Shown here: positions 1 through 5,830 of the stretch, piece after piece
Layout of the letters: each line of letters starts with the position of its first letter
Position numbering within the stretch: position 1 is the stretch's first letter
Source of the DNA: an uncultured Eubacteriales bacterium
GTDB taxonomy: Bacteria > Bacillota > Clostridia > Christensenellales > Aristaeellaceae
DNA: 17,490 nucleotides
Direction: 5' to 3'
NCBI GenBank assembly: GCA_900553295.1
Contig: USCR01000040.1
Span: 1-17,490 of the forward strand
Notes under the pieces: generated by a model
What the model saw: the letters and a program-made list of their open reading frames with translations, nothing else
Told to the model about the DNA's origin: nothing
Database searches by the model: none
Translations under genes and position numbers: made by a program

Positions 1-1
1 A

Positions 2-27
2 GGCGACCAAAGGGCTTTCCGGTCGCC
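2..27. repeat. Inverted repeat at the window edge
   Basis: GGCGACC (2-8) is complementary to GGTCGCC (21-27), and inside it AAAG (9-12) can pair with CTTT (15-18). The element is cut by the window edge, so its full extent is unknown. It may be the end of an intergenic repeat or a terminator of a gene to the left. No T-tract follows on the plus strand. Confidence 0.4.
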
Positions 28-47
28 CTTTGGAAACCTTCGGGCCC

Positions 48-313
48 TTTGCAGCAAAAGGGAATTTGCAGCAAAGGGGATTTTGCAGCAAAGGGGATTT
101 TGCAGCAAAGGGGATTTTGTAGCAAGGAGGATTTTGTAGCAAGGAGGATTTTGCAGCAAAGGGGATTTTGTAGCAAAGGGGAATTTGCAGCAAAGAGAAT
201 TTTGTAGCAAAAGGGAATTTGTAGCAAAGAGAATTTTGCAGCAAAGGAGACTTTGTAGCAAAGGGGATTTTGTAGTAAAGAGAAATTTTGCAGCATAGGG
301 AAATCTTTCAGCA
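48..313. repeat. Tandem array of about 16 degenerate 17-bp units
   Basis: The unit is approximately TTTGCAGCAAAGGGGAT. The GCAGC/GTAGC core starts at 51, 68, 85, 102, 119, 136, 153, 170, 187, 204, 221, 238, 255 and 272, an exact 17-nt step, then at 290 after an 18-nt step. A last decayed copy lies near 309. Units differ mainly by C/T at the second core base (GCAGC or GTAGC) and by A/G changes in the purine run. Each unit holds a short dyad, TTTGC-N-GCAAA. A 17-nt period with TAG in many units rules out a repeat-peptide gene. There are no spacers, so it is not CRISPR. It is an intergenic minisatellite of unknown role, downstream of the murQ operon. Confidence 0.9.
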
Positions 314-339
314 GGAATAGATCCCTTATGGAAAGCAAA

Positions 340-379
340 GCAAAGGCTTTCCTTGCACCACAGCAAGGAAAGCCTTTGC
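340..379 (-). terminator. Long hairpin closing the murQ operon (probable terminator)
   Basis: GCAAAGGCTTTCCTTGC (340-356) and its exact reverse complement (363-379) flank a 6-nt loop, giving a perfect 17-bp stem. It lies 34 nt past the stop of the last minus-strand gene. Read on the minus strand, the stem is followed by a moderately T-rich stretch (TTTGCTTTCC) rather than a clean T-run, so intrinsic termination is likely but not certain. The stem could also act as an mRNA 3' end stabiliser. Confidence 0.65.
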
Positions 380-413
380 CTGGTAAGACCGCCTGCCCGC
401 ATCTCGGGCCGGC

Positions 414-917
414 TCACTCCTCTCCTGTTCCCATGGCGCCCTTTTCAATGGCCGCCAGAAAGTCCCGGTAAATCCCGGGTGTGGAATCGGGAATCGCCCG
501 GGCGCCCACGCACTTTTCGTAAAAGGCCACCGGCCCCACGCCGCCGATGATGGCGTAGGCGTACCCTTCCGCCCGCAGGGCATGCAGGCAGCGCAGCAGC
601 AGCGCCTTGCCAATGCCCTTGCCCTGCTCGCTGTCCAGCACCCGGGTGGGGCCGAAGAAGTCCGGCGCTGTGGCGTCATAGCAGGCGTACCCGAGGATCT
701 CCGCGCCCCGGGTGGCCAGGTAACAGCTTACGGGCGTGTGGGCAAAGCATACGTCGCATTCCCCCGCGGCGCTGGGGCCGGAGTGCTCCTTCACCCAGTC
801 CACCACCCGCAGCTTGTCCGGGGCCATGGCCCGGCGAATGCGTATCCCCGCCTGCGCTAGGGCGGTGAGCCCCGGTTCCTCGGCGGGCAGGTCCAGCAGA
901 TGTACCAGCATATCCAT
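414..917 (-). CDS. GNAT-family N-acetyltransferase, last gene of the wall-sugar operon
   Basis: A 167-residue protein with the GNAT acetyl-CoA binding motif A, RVLDSEQGKGIGKALLL (about residues 92-108, Q-x-x-G-x-G core), followed by a helix and the motif-B-like AFYEKCVGA (131-139). Length fits a single GNAT domain, and no signal peptide or membrane segment is seen. The start is set by AAGGAGG at 927-933, 9 nt before ATG and overlapping the end of the upstream kinase gene, whose stop lies only 4 nt before this ATG. The tight spacing implies translational coupling with the murQ-anmK-nagZ-kinase genes. The substrate is unknown: acetylation of an amino sugar or peptide released in cell-wall salvage is a hypothesis from context only. 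The family call is firm, the role is not. Confidence 0.85.
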   Translation of the reverse strand: MDMLVHLLDLPAEEPGLTALAQAGIRIRRAMAPDKLRVVDWVKEHSGPSAAGECDVCFAHTPVSCYLATRGAEILGYACYDATAPDFFGPTRVLDSEQGKGIGKALLLRCLHALRAEGYAYAIIGGVGPVAFYEKCVGARAIPDSTPGIYRDFLAAIEKGAMGTGEE

Positions 918-921
918 GGCT

Positions 922-1842
922 TTATTCCTCCTTCATTGCCAGCGCCAGGCGCGCCGCGCCCCAGGCCGCGCTGCCCCGGGGATCGATGATCTCCATGTGC
1001 GGGTACCGGGCCAGGCACCGCTCTACCACGCCCTGACGAATGCGGGGATACCGCTGCAAAATGCTCCCGGTGAGGGCCAGCTCCCCGCGCTCCAGCTTCA
1101 GGTTTTGCCAGGCGGTGCAGGCCAGCAGGGCCAACTCCTCCGCCGCGGCCCGGGCAATGCCCAGGGCGGCTTCGTCCTCACCCTCCAGGGCGGGCAGCAG
1201 CAGGGGTGCCAGGGCCGCCACTTCCTTCTTGCCCGTGGCGGGGGCGTAGAGCCAGGTGATGATCTCCCCCACGCTCCGCACGCCCAGGGCGGCGAACACC
1301 CCCTGCGTCAGCGCCGTGGCCGGGCCGCGGCCGTCGGCGGCGCGTACCACCGCCGTGAGGATGTCCCGCCCCAGGGCGTAGCCGCTGCCCCCATCGTCAA
1401 TGAGGTAACCATAGCCGCCCACCCGCGTGCGGTTTCCCACGCCGTCCCGGCCGCAGCAGATGGCCCCCGTGCCCGCCACCAATACCGCACCCGGGCCGTC
1501 AATGGCCCCCGCCAGGGCGATTTCCTGATCCCCCAGCAGCCGCAGGGGGCCCTTATAGCCGCACTGGCGCACGGCGCGGGTCACCAGCTCCACCGCGGCG
1601 CGGTTGCTCACCCCCGCCGTGCCGATGACCAGCGCCCCGCAGCCCGCCAGCCCGCCCGGCTGCCCGGCCATGAAGGCCACGCTCTCCCGGATGGTGGCGG
1701 TGATCTTTTCTTCCTCCGCGCCGTTGAGGTTCAGGGGGCCGAAGGTCCCTTCCCCGGCCACGCGGCCCTCCGGGGTCAGGCAGAGCACCTGGGTCTTGGT
1801 GCCGCCGCCGTCCCAGCCGCATACGTAGGTTGTTTGGGTCAT
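922..1842 (-). CDS. murK: BadF/BadG/BcrA/D-type amino-sugar kinase (MurK/NAGK-like)
   Basis: A 306-residue ASKHA-fold kinase. Phosphate-1 loop is GWDGGGTKTQVL (9-20) with D11. GDQEIAL (104-110) supplies the likely catalytic Asp105. Phosphate-2 loop is VAGTGAICCG (122-131), followed by GGYGYLIDDGGSGYALG (142-158), the signature of N-acetylglucosamine-kinase-like members. Its ATG overlaps the nagZ stop as ATGA, with AAGGAGGG just upstream, so the two are translationally coupled. NagZ releases GlcNAc plus MurNAc, and this enzyme would phosphorylate one or both at C6. From memory, Clostridium acetobutylicum MurK, a MurNAc/GlcNAc kinase of this family, is encoded beside nagZ. Family assignment is strong, but sugar preference (MurNAc, GlcNAc or both) cannot be read from sequence, so the symbol is provisional. 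Confidence 0.8.
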   Translation of the reverse strand: MTQTTYVCGWDGGGTKTQVLCLTPEGRVAGEGTFGPLNLNGAEEEKITATIRESVAFMAGQPGGLAGCGALVIGTAGVSNRAAVELVTRAVRQCGYKGPLRLLGDQEIALAGAIDGPGAVLVAGTGAICCGRDGVGNRTRVGGYGYLIDDGGSGYALGRDILTAVVRAADGRGPATALTQGVFAALGVRSVGEIITWLYAPATGKKEVAALAPLLLPALEGEDEAALGIARAAAEELALLACTAWQNLKLERGELALTGSILQRYPRIRQGVVERCLARYPHMEIIDPRGSAAWGAARLALAMKEE

Positions 1843-3392
1843 GGTTGCCCTCCTTCCAGGGGTACCGGGAGCTTCCCGGCGGGGACAAAGGCTCCGATCA
1901 ATGCCTGGGCCACGGTGTCCAGGCTCTCGATGTTGTACTCATAGGCCGCCAGGCCGTAGACGTTCTCCGGCAGGGCCGCCAGGTCGTAGGGGTCCCGCAG
2001 GGCCACGCAGGCCATGGGCAGCCCCAGGCCCGCCAGGGCGGCCAGCAGCCGCAGCTGCCCCCGCTTCACATGGGCGTTGTAGGTGCCCAGCACCAGGGCG
2101 CTGTGCCCCCGGGCAGCGTCCACCGCCCGGGCGATGTCCCCTTCCTCCGGGTCCGTGGGGGTAACCAGGGCCTCGCCCCCCAGGCGCTGGGCCATCCAGG
2201 GGCCAAAGGCCACCTTGGTGTCCACGGGGCTGGAGGCCTGGGTGGTGCGGAAGGGATGGCAGCCCAGGAACAGGGGATTTTCCCCCAGCTCCGGCCGGGG
2301 CGCGGTTCCCACCCGGGTCAGCCCCGCCCGGCGCATGGCCCGGAAGGCCTCCCGATGGGCCGCACTGCCCACGGCCTCGAAGCCCTCCGCCGGGGGCAAA
2401 TGCTCCCGCAGGCGTACCATCCGCGCCACGGAGGCCGCCAGCTCCCCGGCATCCAGGCGGCCCGCCGCCGCTTCCTCCGCCAGGGCCCGGGCCACCTGCG
2501 CAGCCAGCTCCATGCTGTGGGACACAAAGAGCAGGTCCACCCCCGCCTTGGCGGCGGCCAGGCAGCCGGGCACCGTGCCGTAATAATCCTGGATGGCGCC
2601 CATCATCATGCAGTCGGAAACAATCAGCCCCCGAAAGCCCAACTGTTCCCGCAGCATGCCCGTGAGGATGCGCCGGGACATGGTGGCCGGCACCCCGCCG
2701 GGCTCCAGGCGCGGGAACAGGATGTGCGTGGTCATAATGGCGTCCACCCCCGAGCGGATGGCGGCCCGGAAGGGAATCAGCTCGCAGGCCTCCAGCTGCT
2801 GAAGGGTCTTGTCCACCCGGGGCAGCCCCAGGTGGGAGTCCACCGCCGTGTCCCCGTGGCCGGGGAAATGCTTGGCGCAGCAGCGCACGCCCCCCGCCTG
2901 CAGGCCGCGGATCATGGCCGTGCCGTAGTCGCACACGTCCTCCGGGCGCGCGCCGTAGCTCCGGGCGCCGATGACGGGGTTGCGGGGGTTGGAGTTCACG
3001 TCCATCACCGGGGCCAGGTCAAAATTGACCCCCAGGGCCCGCAGCTCCCATCCGGTGATCTCCCCGGCCCGGTGGGCGTTGACGGGGTCGCCGGTGGCGG
3101 CCACCCCCATGGCGGAGGGCGCCAGGGCGCAGTCCCCCTTGAGCCGGGAAACCACCCCGCCCTCCTGGTCGATGGAAATCAGCGGCGGCAGCCCCGTGTG
3201 CGTTGCAATGAGCGTCCGCAGCTCCCCGCACAGGCGGCGCAGCTGGGCCGCGTCCCGAATGTTTTCCTCAAAGAGGATGATGTTGCCGATCTTGTATTCC
3301 GCCACCAGCTCCCGCAGGGCCTGGGGCACCTCCGTGCCGGGAAAGCCCACGGCCAGCTTTTGCCCCACCTGCCAGCGCAGATCACGTTCCAT
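1839..3392 (-). CDS. nagZ: Beta-N-acetylglucosaminidase NagZ (GH3), two-domain, no signal peptide
   Basis: Glycoside hydrolase family 3 enzyme of 517 residues that removes non-reducing GlcNAc from GlcNAc-(anhydro)MurNAc fragments. Visible motifs: IDQEGGVVSRL (74-84); the NagZ loop KHFPGHGDTAVDSHLGLP (174-191) with the Asp185-x-His187 acid/base dyad; and the nucleophile motif VSDCMMMGAI with Asp260. Residues about 355-517 form an extra C-terminal alpha/beta domain as in two-domain Gram-positive NagZ. No signal peptide is seen, so it should act in the cytoplasm, unlike secreted Bacillus NagZ. The frame is open 23 codons further upstream, but the TAAGGAG site at 3403-3409, overlapping the anmK stop, places the start at 3392 (10-nt spacing). 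It overlaps the kinase start by 4 nt. Confidence 0.93.
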   Translation of the reverse strand: MERDLRWQVGQKLAVGFPGTEVPQALRELVAEYKIGNIILFEENIRDAAQLRRLCGELRTLIATHTGLPPLISIDQEGGVVSRLKGDCALAPSAMGVAATGDPVNAHRAGEITGWELRALGVNFDLAPVMDVNSNPRNPVIGARSYGARPEDVCDYGTAMIRGLQAGGVRCCAKHFPGHGDTAVDSHLGLPRVDKTLQQLEACELIPFRAAIRSGVDAIMTTHILFPRLEPGGVPATMSRRILTGMLREQLGFRGLIVSDCMMMGAIQDYYGTVPGCLAAAKAGVDLLFVSHSMELAAQVARALAEEAAAGRLDAGELAASVARMVRLREHLPPAEGFEAVGSAAHREAFRAMRRAGLTRVGTAPRPELGENPLFLGCHPFRTTQASSPVDTKVAFGPWMAQRLGGEALVTPTDPEEGDIARAVDAARGHSALVLGTYNAHVKRGQLRLLAALAGLGLPMACVALRDPYDLAALPENVYGLAAYEYNIESLDTVAQALIGAFVPAGKLPVPLEGGQP

Positions 3393-3406
3393 GGGATGCA
3401 CGCTCC

Positions 3407-4591
3407 TTACATACTCAGCTTGCCCAGCACCACGGGATGGGCCGCGCCGGTCACCCGGCACACGTTGCCGCAGTGGCCGAAGAGGTATTCATTGGCCAGC
3501 AGGGCGAAGGCCACGGCCTCCTTGGCGCTGCTGTCCAGGCCCAGGTCCTCGTTGCGGAGCACCCGCACCCCGGGCAGGCAGTCCCCCAGCATGGCCATGA
3601 GGGTGGGGTTCAGGCTGCCGCCCCCGCCCACAATGAGCTTCTCCGGCCGGTGGGCGCAGTGGGTTTCAATGGCCACCCGCACGCATTCGGCGGTGAAGCG
3701 GGTGGCCGTGGCCAGGGCGTCCAGGGGAGCAACGCCCAAGGCCCGCGCCCTGGCCTGAAGGCGGTCCACATAGGCCGCGCCGTAAACCTCCCGGCCGGAG
3801 GTCTTGGGCGGGGCCTGGCGCAGGAAGGGGTCGTCCAGCAGAAAGGCCAGCAATTCCGGGGAAACCTTCCCCCGGGCCGCCAGCGCCCCGCCCCGGTCAT
3901 AGTCCTGGGCGCCCTCCGTCAGGCGGAACACCAGCTGATCCATCACCATGTTCCCCGGCCCGGTGTCAAAGGCATAGGTGTCCCCCAACGCCCCGCCCCG
4001 GGGCAGGATGGTCAGGTTGCCGATGCCCCCCAGGTTTTGCAGCCCCACGGTGGCGTCCGGGTCCCGGTAGAGCAGGAATTCCGTGTAGGGCACCAGGGGC
4101 GCGCCCTGGCCCCCCGCGGCCATGTCCCGCACCCGGAAATCGCTGACCACCGGGCACCCCAGGGCTTCGCTGATATAGGAGGGCTCCCCGATTTGCAGCG
4201 TGCCGGTGAGGGCCGTGCCCAGGTAATCCGCCGGGGCGGGCTGATGCCACAGGGTGTGCCCGTGGCTGCCCACCAGATCCACCGCTTCACGGGGAATGCC
4301 CGCCGCCCGGCAGACCTCCCCGCAGGCAACGGCAAAAAGGCGTCCCAGCAGGACGCCCATCCATAACAATTCCCGGGAGCCGCCCGTTTCGCCCCCGGCC
4401 AGCGCCAGCAGCCGCTCCCGCACCCGCGCCGGGTACGGCTGGCACACAAAGGCCAGCTGCTCCACCCGGGTATCCGTTCCGCTGCCATGGATGCGGCACA
4501 GGGCCGCGTCCACCCCGTCGGCGCTGGTGCCGCTCATCAGGCCAATCACCAGCCGCGCGGGCTTTGCGCATAGGGATGCCAGTACGTCCAT
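3407..4591 (-). CDS. anmK: 1,6-anhydro-N-acetylmuramic acid kinase AnmK
   Basis: 394 residues, the usual AnmK length. It hydrolyses the anhydro ring of 1,6-anhydro-MurNAc and phosphorylates it with ATP, giving MurNAc-6-P for MurQ. Diagnostic motifs: GLMSGTSADGVDAAL (17-31, phosphate 1); VGSHGHTLWHQP (107-118); DFRVRDMAAGGQGAPLVP (151-168), where Asp156 aligns with the catalytic base; NLGGIGNLT (186-194); FDTGPGNMVMD (208-218); VGGGGSLNPTLM (321-332, adenosine site). RBS GGGAGGAA precedes the ATG, with an 18-nt gap after murQ and 14 nt before nagZ. The presence of AnmK implies that anhydro-sugars made by lytic transglycosylases reach the cytoplasm. No importer is encoded in this window. Confidence 0.96.
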   Translation of the reverse strand: MDVLASLCAKPARLVIGLMSGTSADGVDAALCRIHGSGTDTRVEQLAFVCQPYPARVRERLLALAGGETGGSRELLWMGVLLGRLFAVACGEVCRAAGIPREAVDLVGSHGHTLWHQPAPADYLGTALTGTLQIGEPSYISEALGCPVVSDFRVRDMAAGGQGAPLVPYTEFLLYRDPDATVGLQNLGGIGNLTILPRGGALGDTYAFDTGPGNMVMDQLVFRLTEGAQDYDRGGALAARGKVSPELLAFLLDDPFLRQAPPKTSGREVYGAAYVDRLQARARALGVAPLDALATATRFTAECVRVAIETHCAHRPEKLIVGGGGSLNPTLMAMLGDCLPGVRVLRNEDLGLDSSAKEAVAFALLANEYLFGHCGNVCRVTGAAHPVVLGKLSM

Positions 4592-4609
4592 GGCCGTTCC
4601 TCCCTTCCC

Positions 4610-5524
4610 TCAGGGGGTCGCGCTCGCATGGCGCAATACCTGGGCGATGCGGCCGTCCGCGCGCTCCAGGGCCGCGGCGGCTTCCTCCGGCGTCAGGCCC
4701 AGGAGGATGGACACAATGGCCGGCTTGCAGGCGTAGCCGCACTTTTCCAGGGCGGCCCGGGCCTCGTCCTCCTCCGCGCCGGTGGCGGTGCACACAATGG
4801 ACACCGCCCGCTGATAGAGCTTTTCATTGCTGGCCTTCACGTCCACCATCAGGTTGCCGTAGACCTTGCCCAGCTTAATCATGGTCACCGTGGAGAGCAT
4901 GTTCAGCACCATTTTCTGGGCGGTGCCGCTCTTCATCCGGGAGGAGCCGGTGACCACCTCGGGCCCGGGAATGGGCGCCATGGTCACGTCCGCGTGGCGG
5001 GAAAGCTCGCTGTCGTGGCAGCAGGTGAGGGCCAGCACCGGCGCGCCCACCTCATGGGCGTAGTCCATGGCCCCCAGCACATAGGGGGTGCGCCCGCTGG
5101 CGGCAATGCCCACCAGCACGTCCCGGGCGGAGAAGTTCCGGTCCATCAGGTCCTGCCGGCCCAGCGCCCGGTTGTCCTCCGCGCCTTCCTTGGCGCGGAC
5201 AAAGGCGGAGTCTCCCCCCGCGATCAGCCCCACCACCAGCTCGGGGCTCACCCCGTAGGTGGGCGGGCATTCCACCGCGTCCAATACCCCCAGCCGCCCG
5301 GAGGTACCCGCGCCGCAGTAGAATAGCCGGCCGCCCTGGCGCAGCTGCTCGTAGATGATGTCCACCGCCCGGGCGATCTCCGGCAATACCCGGGCCACCG
5401 CCTCGGCCACCCGGTGATCCTCATCGTTGATGAGCTTCACCATCTCCAGGGTGGATAGGGTATCAATGTGCATGGTGCGCGGATTGCGCTGTTCCGTGTC
5501 GATCTTCCGCAGCTCTACTGCCAT
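4610..5524 (-). CDS. murQ: N-acetylmuramic acid 6-phosphate etherase MurQ
   Basis: 304-residue SIS-domain lyase that cleaves the lactyl ether of MurNAc-6-P to GlcNAc-6-P and D-lactate. Motifs: FYCGAGTSGRLGVLDAVECPPTYG (68-91) with Glu85, and KEGAEDN (112-118) with Glu116, which match by a two-residue offset the catalytic Glu83 and Glu114 of E. coli MurQ as I recall them. GSSRMKSGTAQKMVLNMLST (193-212) is the conserved sugar-phosphate segment. Residues about 250-300 form the usual small C-terminal helical domain. First gene of the operon: AAGGAGGAG lies just upstream of ATG and a near-consensus promoter lies about 140 nt away. MurQ is the convergence point for the AnmK product and, if the kinase accepts MurNAc, for that product too. 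Confidence 0.97.
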   Translation of the reverse strand: MAVELRKIDTEQRNPRTMHIDTLSTLEMVKLINDEDHRVAEAVARVLPEIARAVDIIYEQLRQGGRLFYCGAGTSGRLGVLDAVECPPTYGVSPELVVGLIAGGDSAFVRAKEGAEDNRALGRQDLMDRNFSARDVLVGIAASGRTPYVLGAMDYAHEVGAPVLALTCCHDSELSRHADVTMAPIPGPEVVTGSSRMKSGTAQKMVLNMLSTVTMIKLGKVYGNLMVDVKASNEKLYQRAVSIVCTATGAEEDEARAALEKCGYACKPAIVSILLGLTPEEAAAALERADGRIAQVLRHASATP

Positions 5525-5558
5525 TTTGCTCCTCCTTCGCGCGCCGCAAACCCGGCCG

Positions 5559-5611
5559 CCGGCGCCCCGGCGGGGATGAAAGCAGACACCCCGCCTGCTT
5601 TCCGGCGCCGG
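5559..5611 (-). promoter_or_regulatory. Folded leader of the murQ operon
   Basis: In the minus-strand RNA, CCGGCGCC/GGCGCCGG arms (5559-5566 with 5604-5611) enclose a second perfect 8-bp stem (GAAAGCAG 5578-5585 with CTGCTTTC 5595-5602). CGGGG (5571-5575) could alternatively pair with CCCCG (5589-5593) and disrupt the inner stem. The structure lies between the predicted start of transcription (about 5655) and the murQ ribosome binding site (5527-5533). No T-tract follows, so it does not look like a plain terminator. It resembles no riboswitch I can name. Confidence 0.4.
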
Positions 5612-5661
5612 GCCTCACGCCGTGGAAAAAATTGTGCAATGATCCTTCCTCATCTAGGAAG

Positions 5662-5690
5662 AGTATAACTTTTCCAGGCGGCTTTGTCAA
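5662..5690 (-). promoter_or_regulatory. Sigma-A promoter of the murQ operon
   Basis: Reading the minus strand, TTGACA (5690-5685) is followed after exactly 17 nt by TATACT (5667-5662), a near-perfect sigma-A promoter. Transcription should begin near 5655 and give a leader of about 130 nt before murQ. Such a strong core promoter for a catabolic operon suggests control by a repressor, and an inverted repeat abuts its -35 box. Confidence 0.85.
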
Positions 5691-5731
5691 GCACTAGTTA
5701 GCAAGCTGTCCCTATTATTACTTAACTAGTT
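5691..5731. promoter_or_regulatory. Inverted repeat between divergent promoters (candidate operator)
   Basis: ACTAGTTA (5693-5700) and TAACTAGT (5723-5730) are exact inverted copies, and each contains the palindrome ACTAGT. The two ACTAGT cores are 32 bp apart, about three helical turns, which suits a dimeric or looping repressor. The left copy starts 2 bp beyond the murQ -35 box and the right copy lies about 30 bp before the ABC-F -35. The surrounding DNA is A+T-rich compared with the window. No regulator gene is present to name the binding protein. Confidence 0.5.
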
Positions 5732-5759
5732 TGCAATTCGCGTCCCCAAGGGGCAGCCG

Positions 5760-5788
5760 TTGCGTTTCGGCGGGAATTGCATTATAAT
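5760..5788 (+). promoter_or_regulatory. Promoter of the ABC-F gene
   Basis: TATAAT at 5783-5788 is a perfect -10. The hexamer 17 nt upstream, TTGCGT (5760-5765), is a weak -35 (first three bases match). The start of transcription would be near 5795, leaving a short leader before the ATG at 5831. Confidence 0.6.
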
Positions 5789-5830
5789 CGATGGGAAAGA
5801 AAAACGGCATGCAAAAGGAGTTTTACCGCG

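Noticed and set aside
48..313. CRISPR array
   Set aside because: Units are 17 nt and directly abutting, with no unique spacers and no cas genes nearby.
3393..3461. Longer NagZ with 23 extra N-terminal residues
   Set aside because: The extra part overlaps the end of anmK and has no signal-peptide character. The ribosome binding site fits the start at 3392.
5690..5760. Cell-wall stress or defence island
   Set aside because: No nuclease, toxin, phage or mobile gene anywhere in the window. Gene content is housekeeping and salvage.
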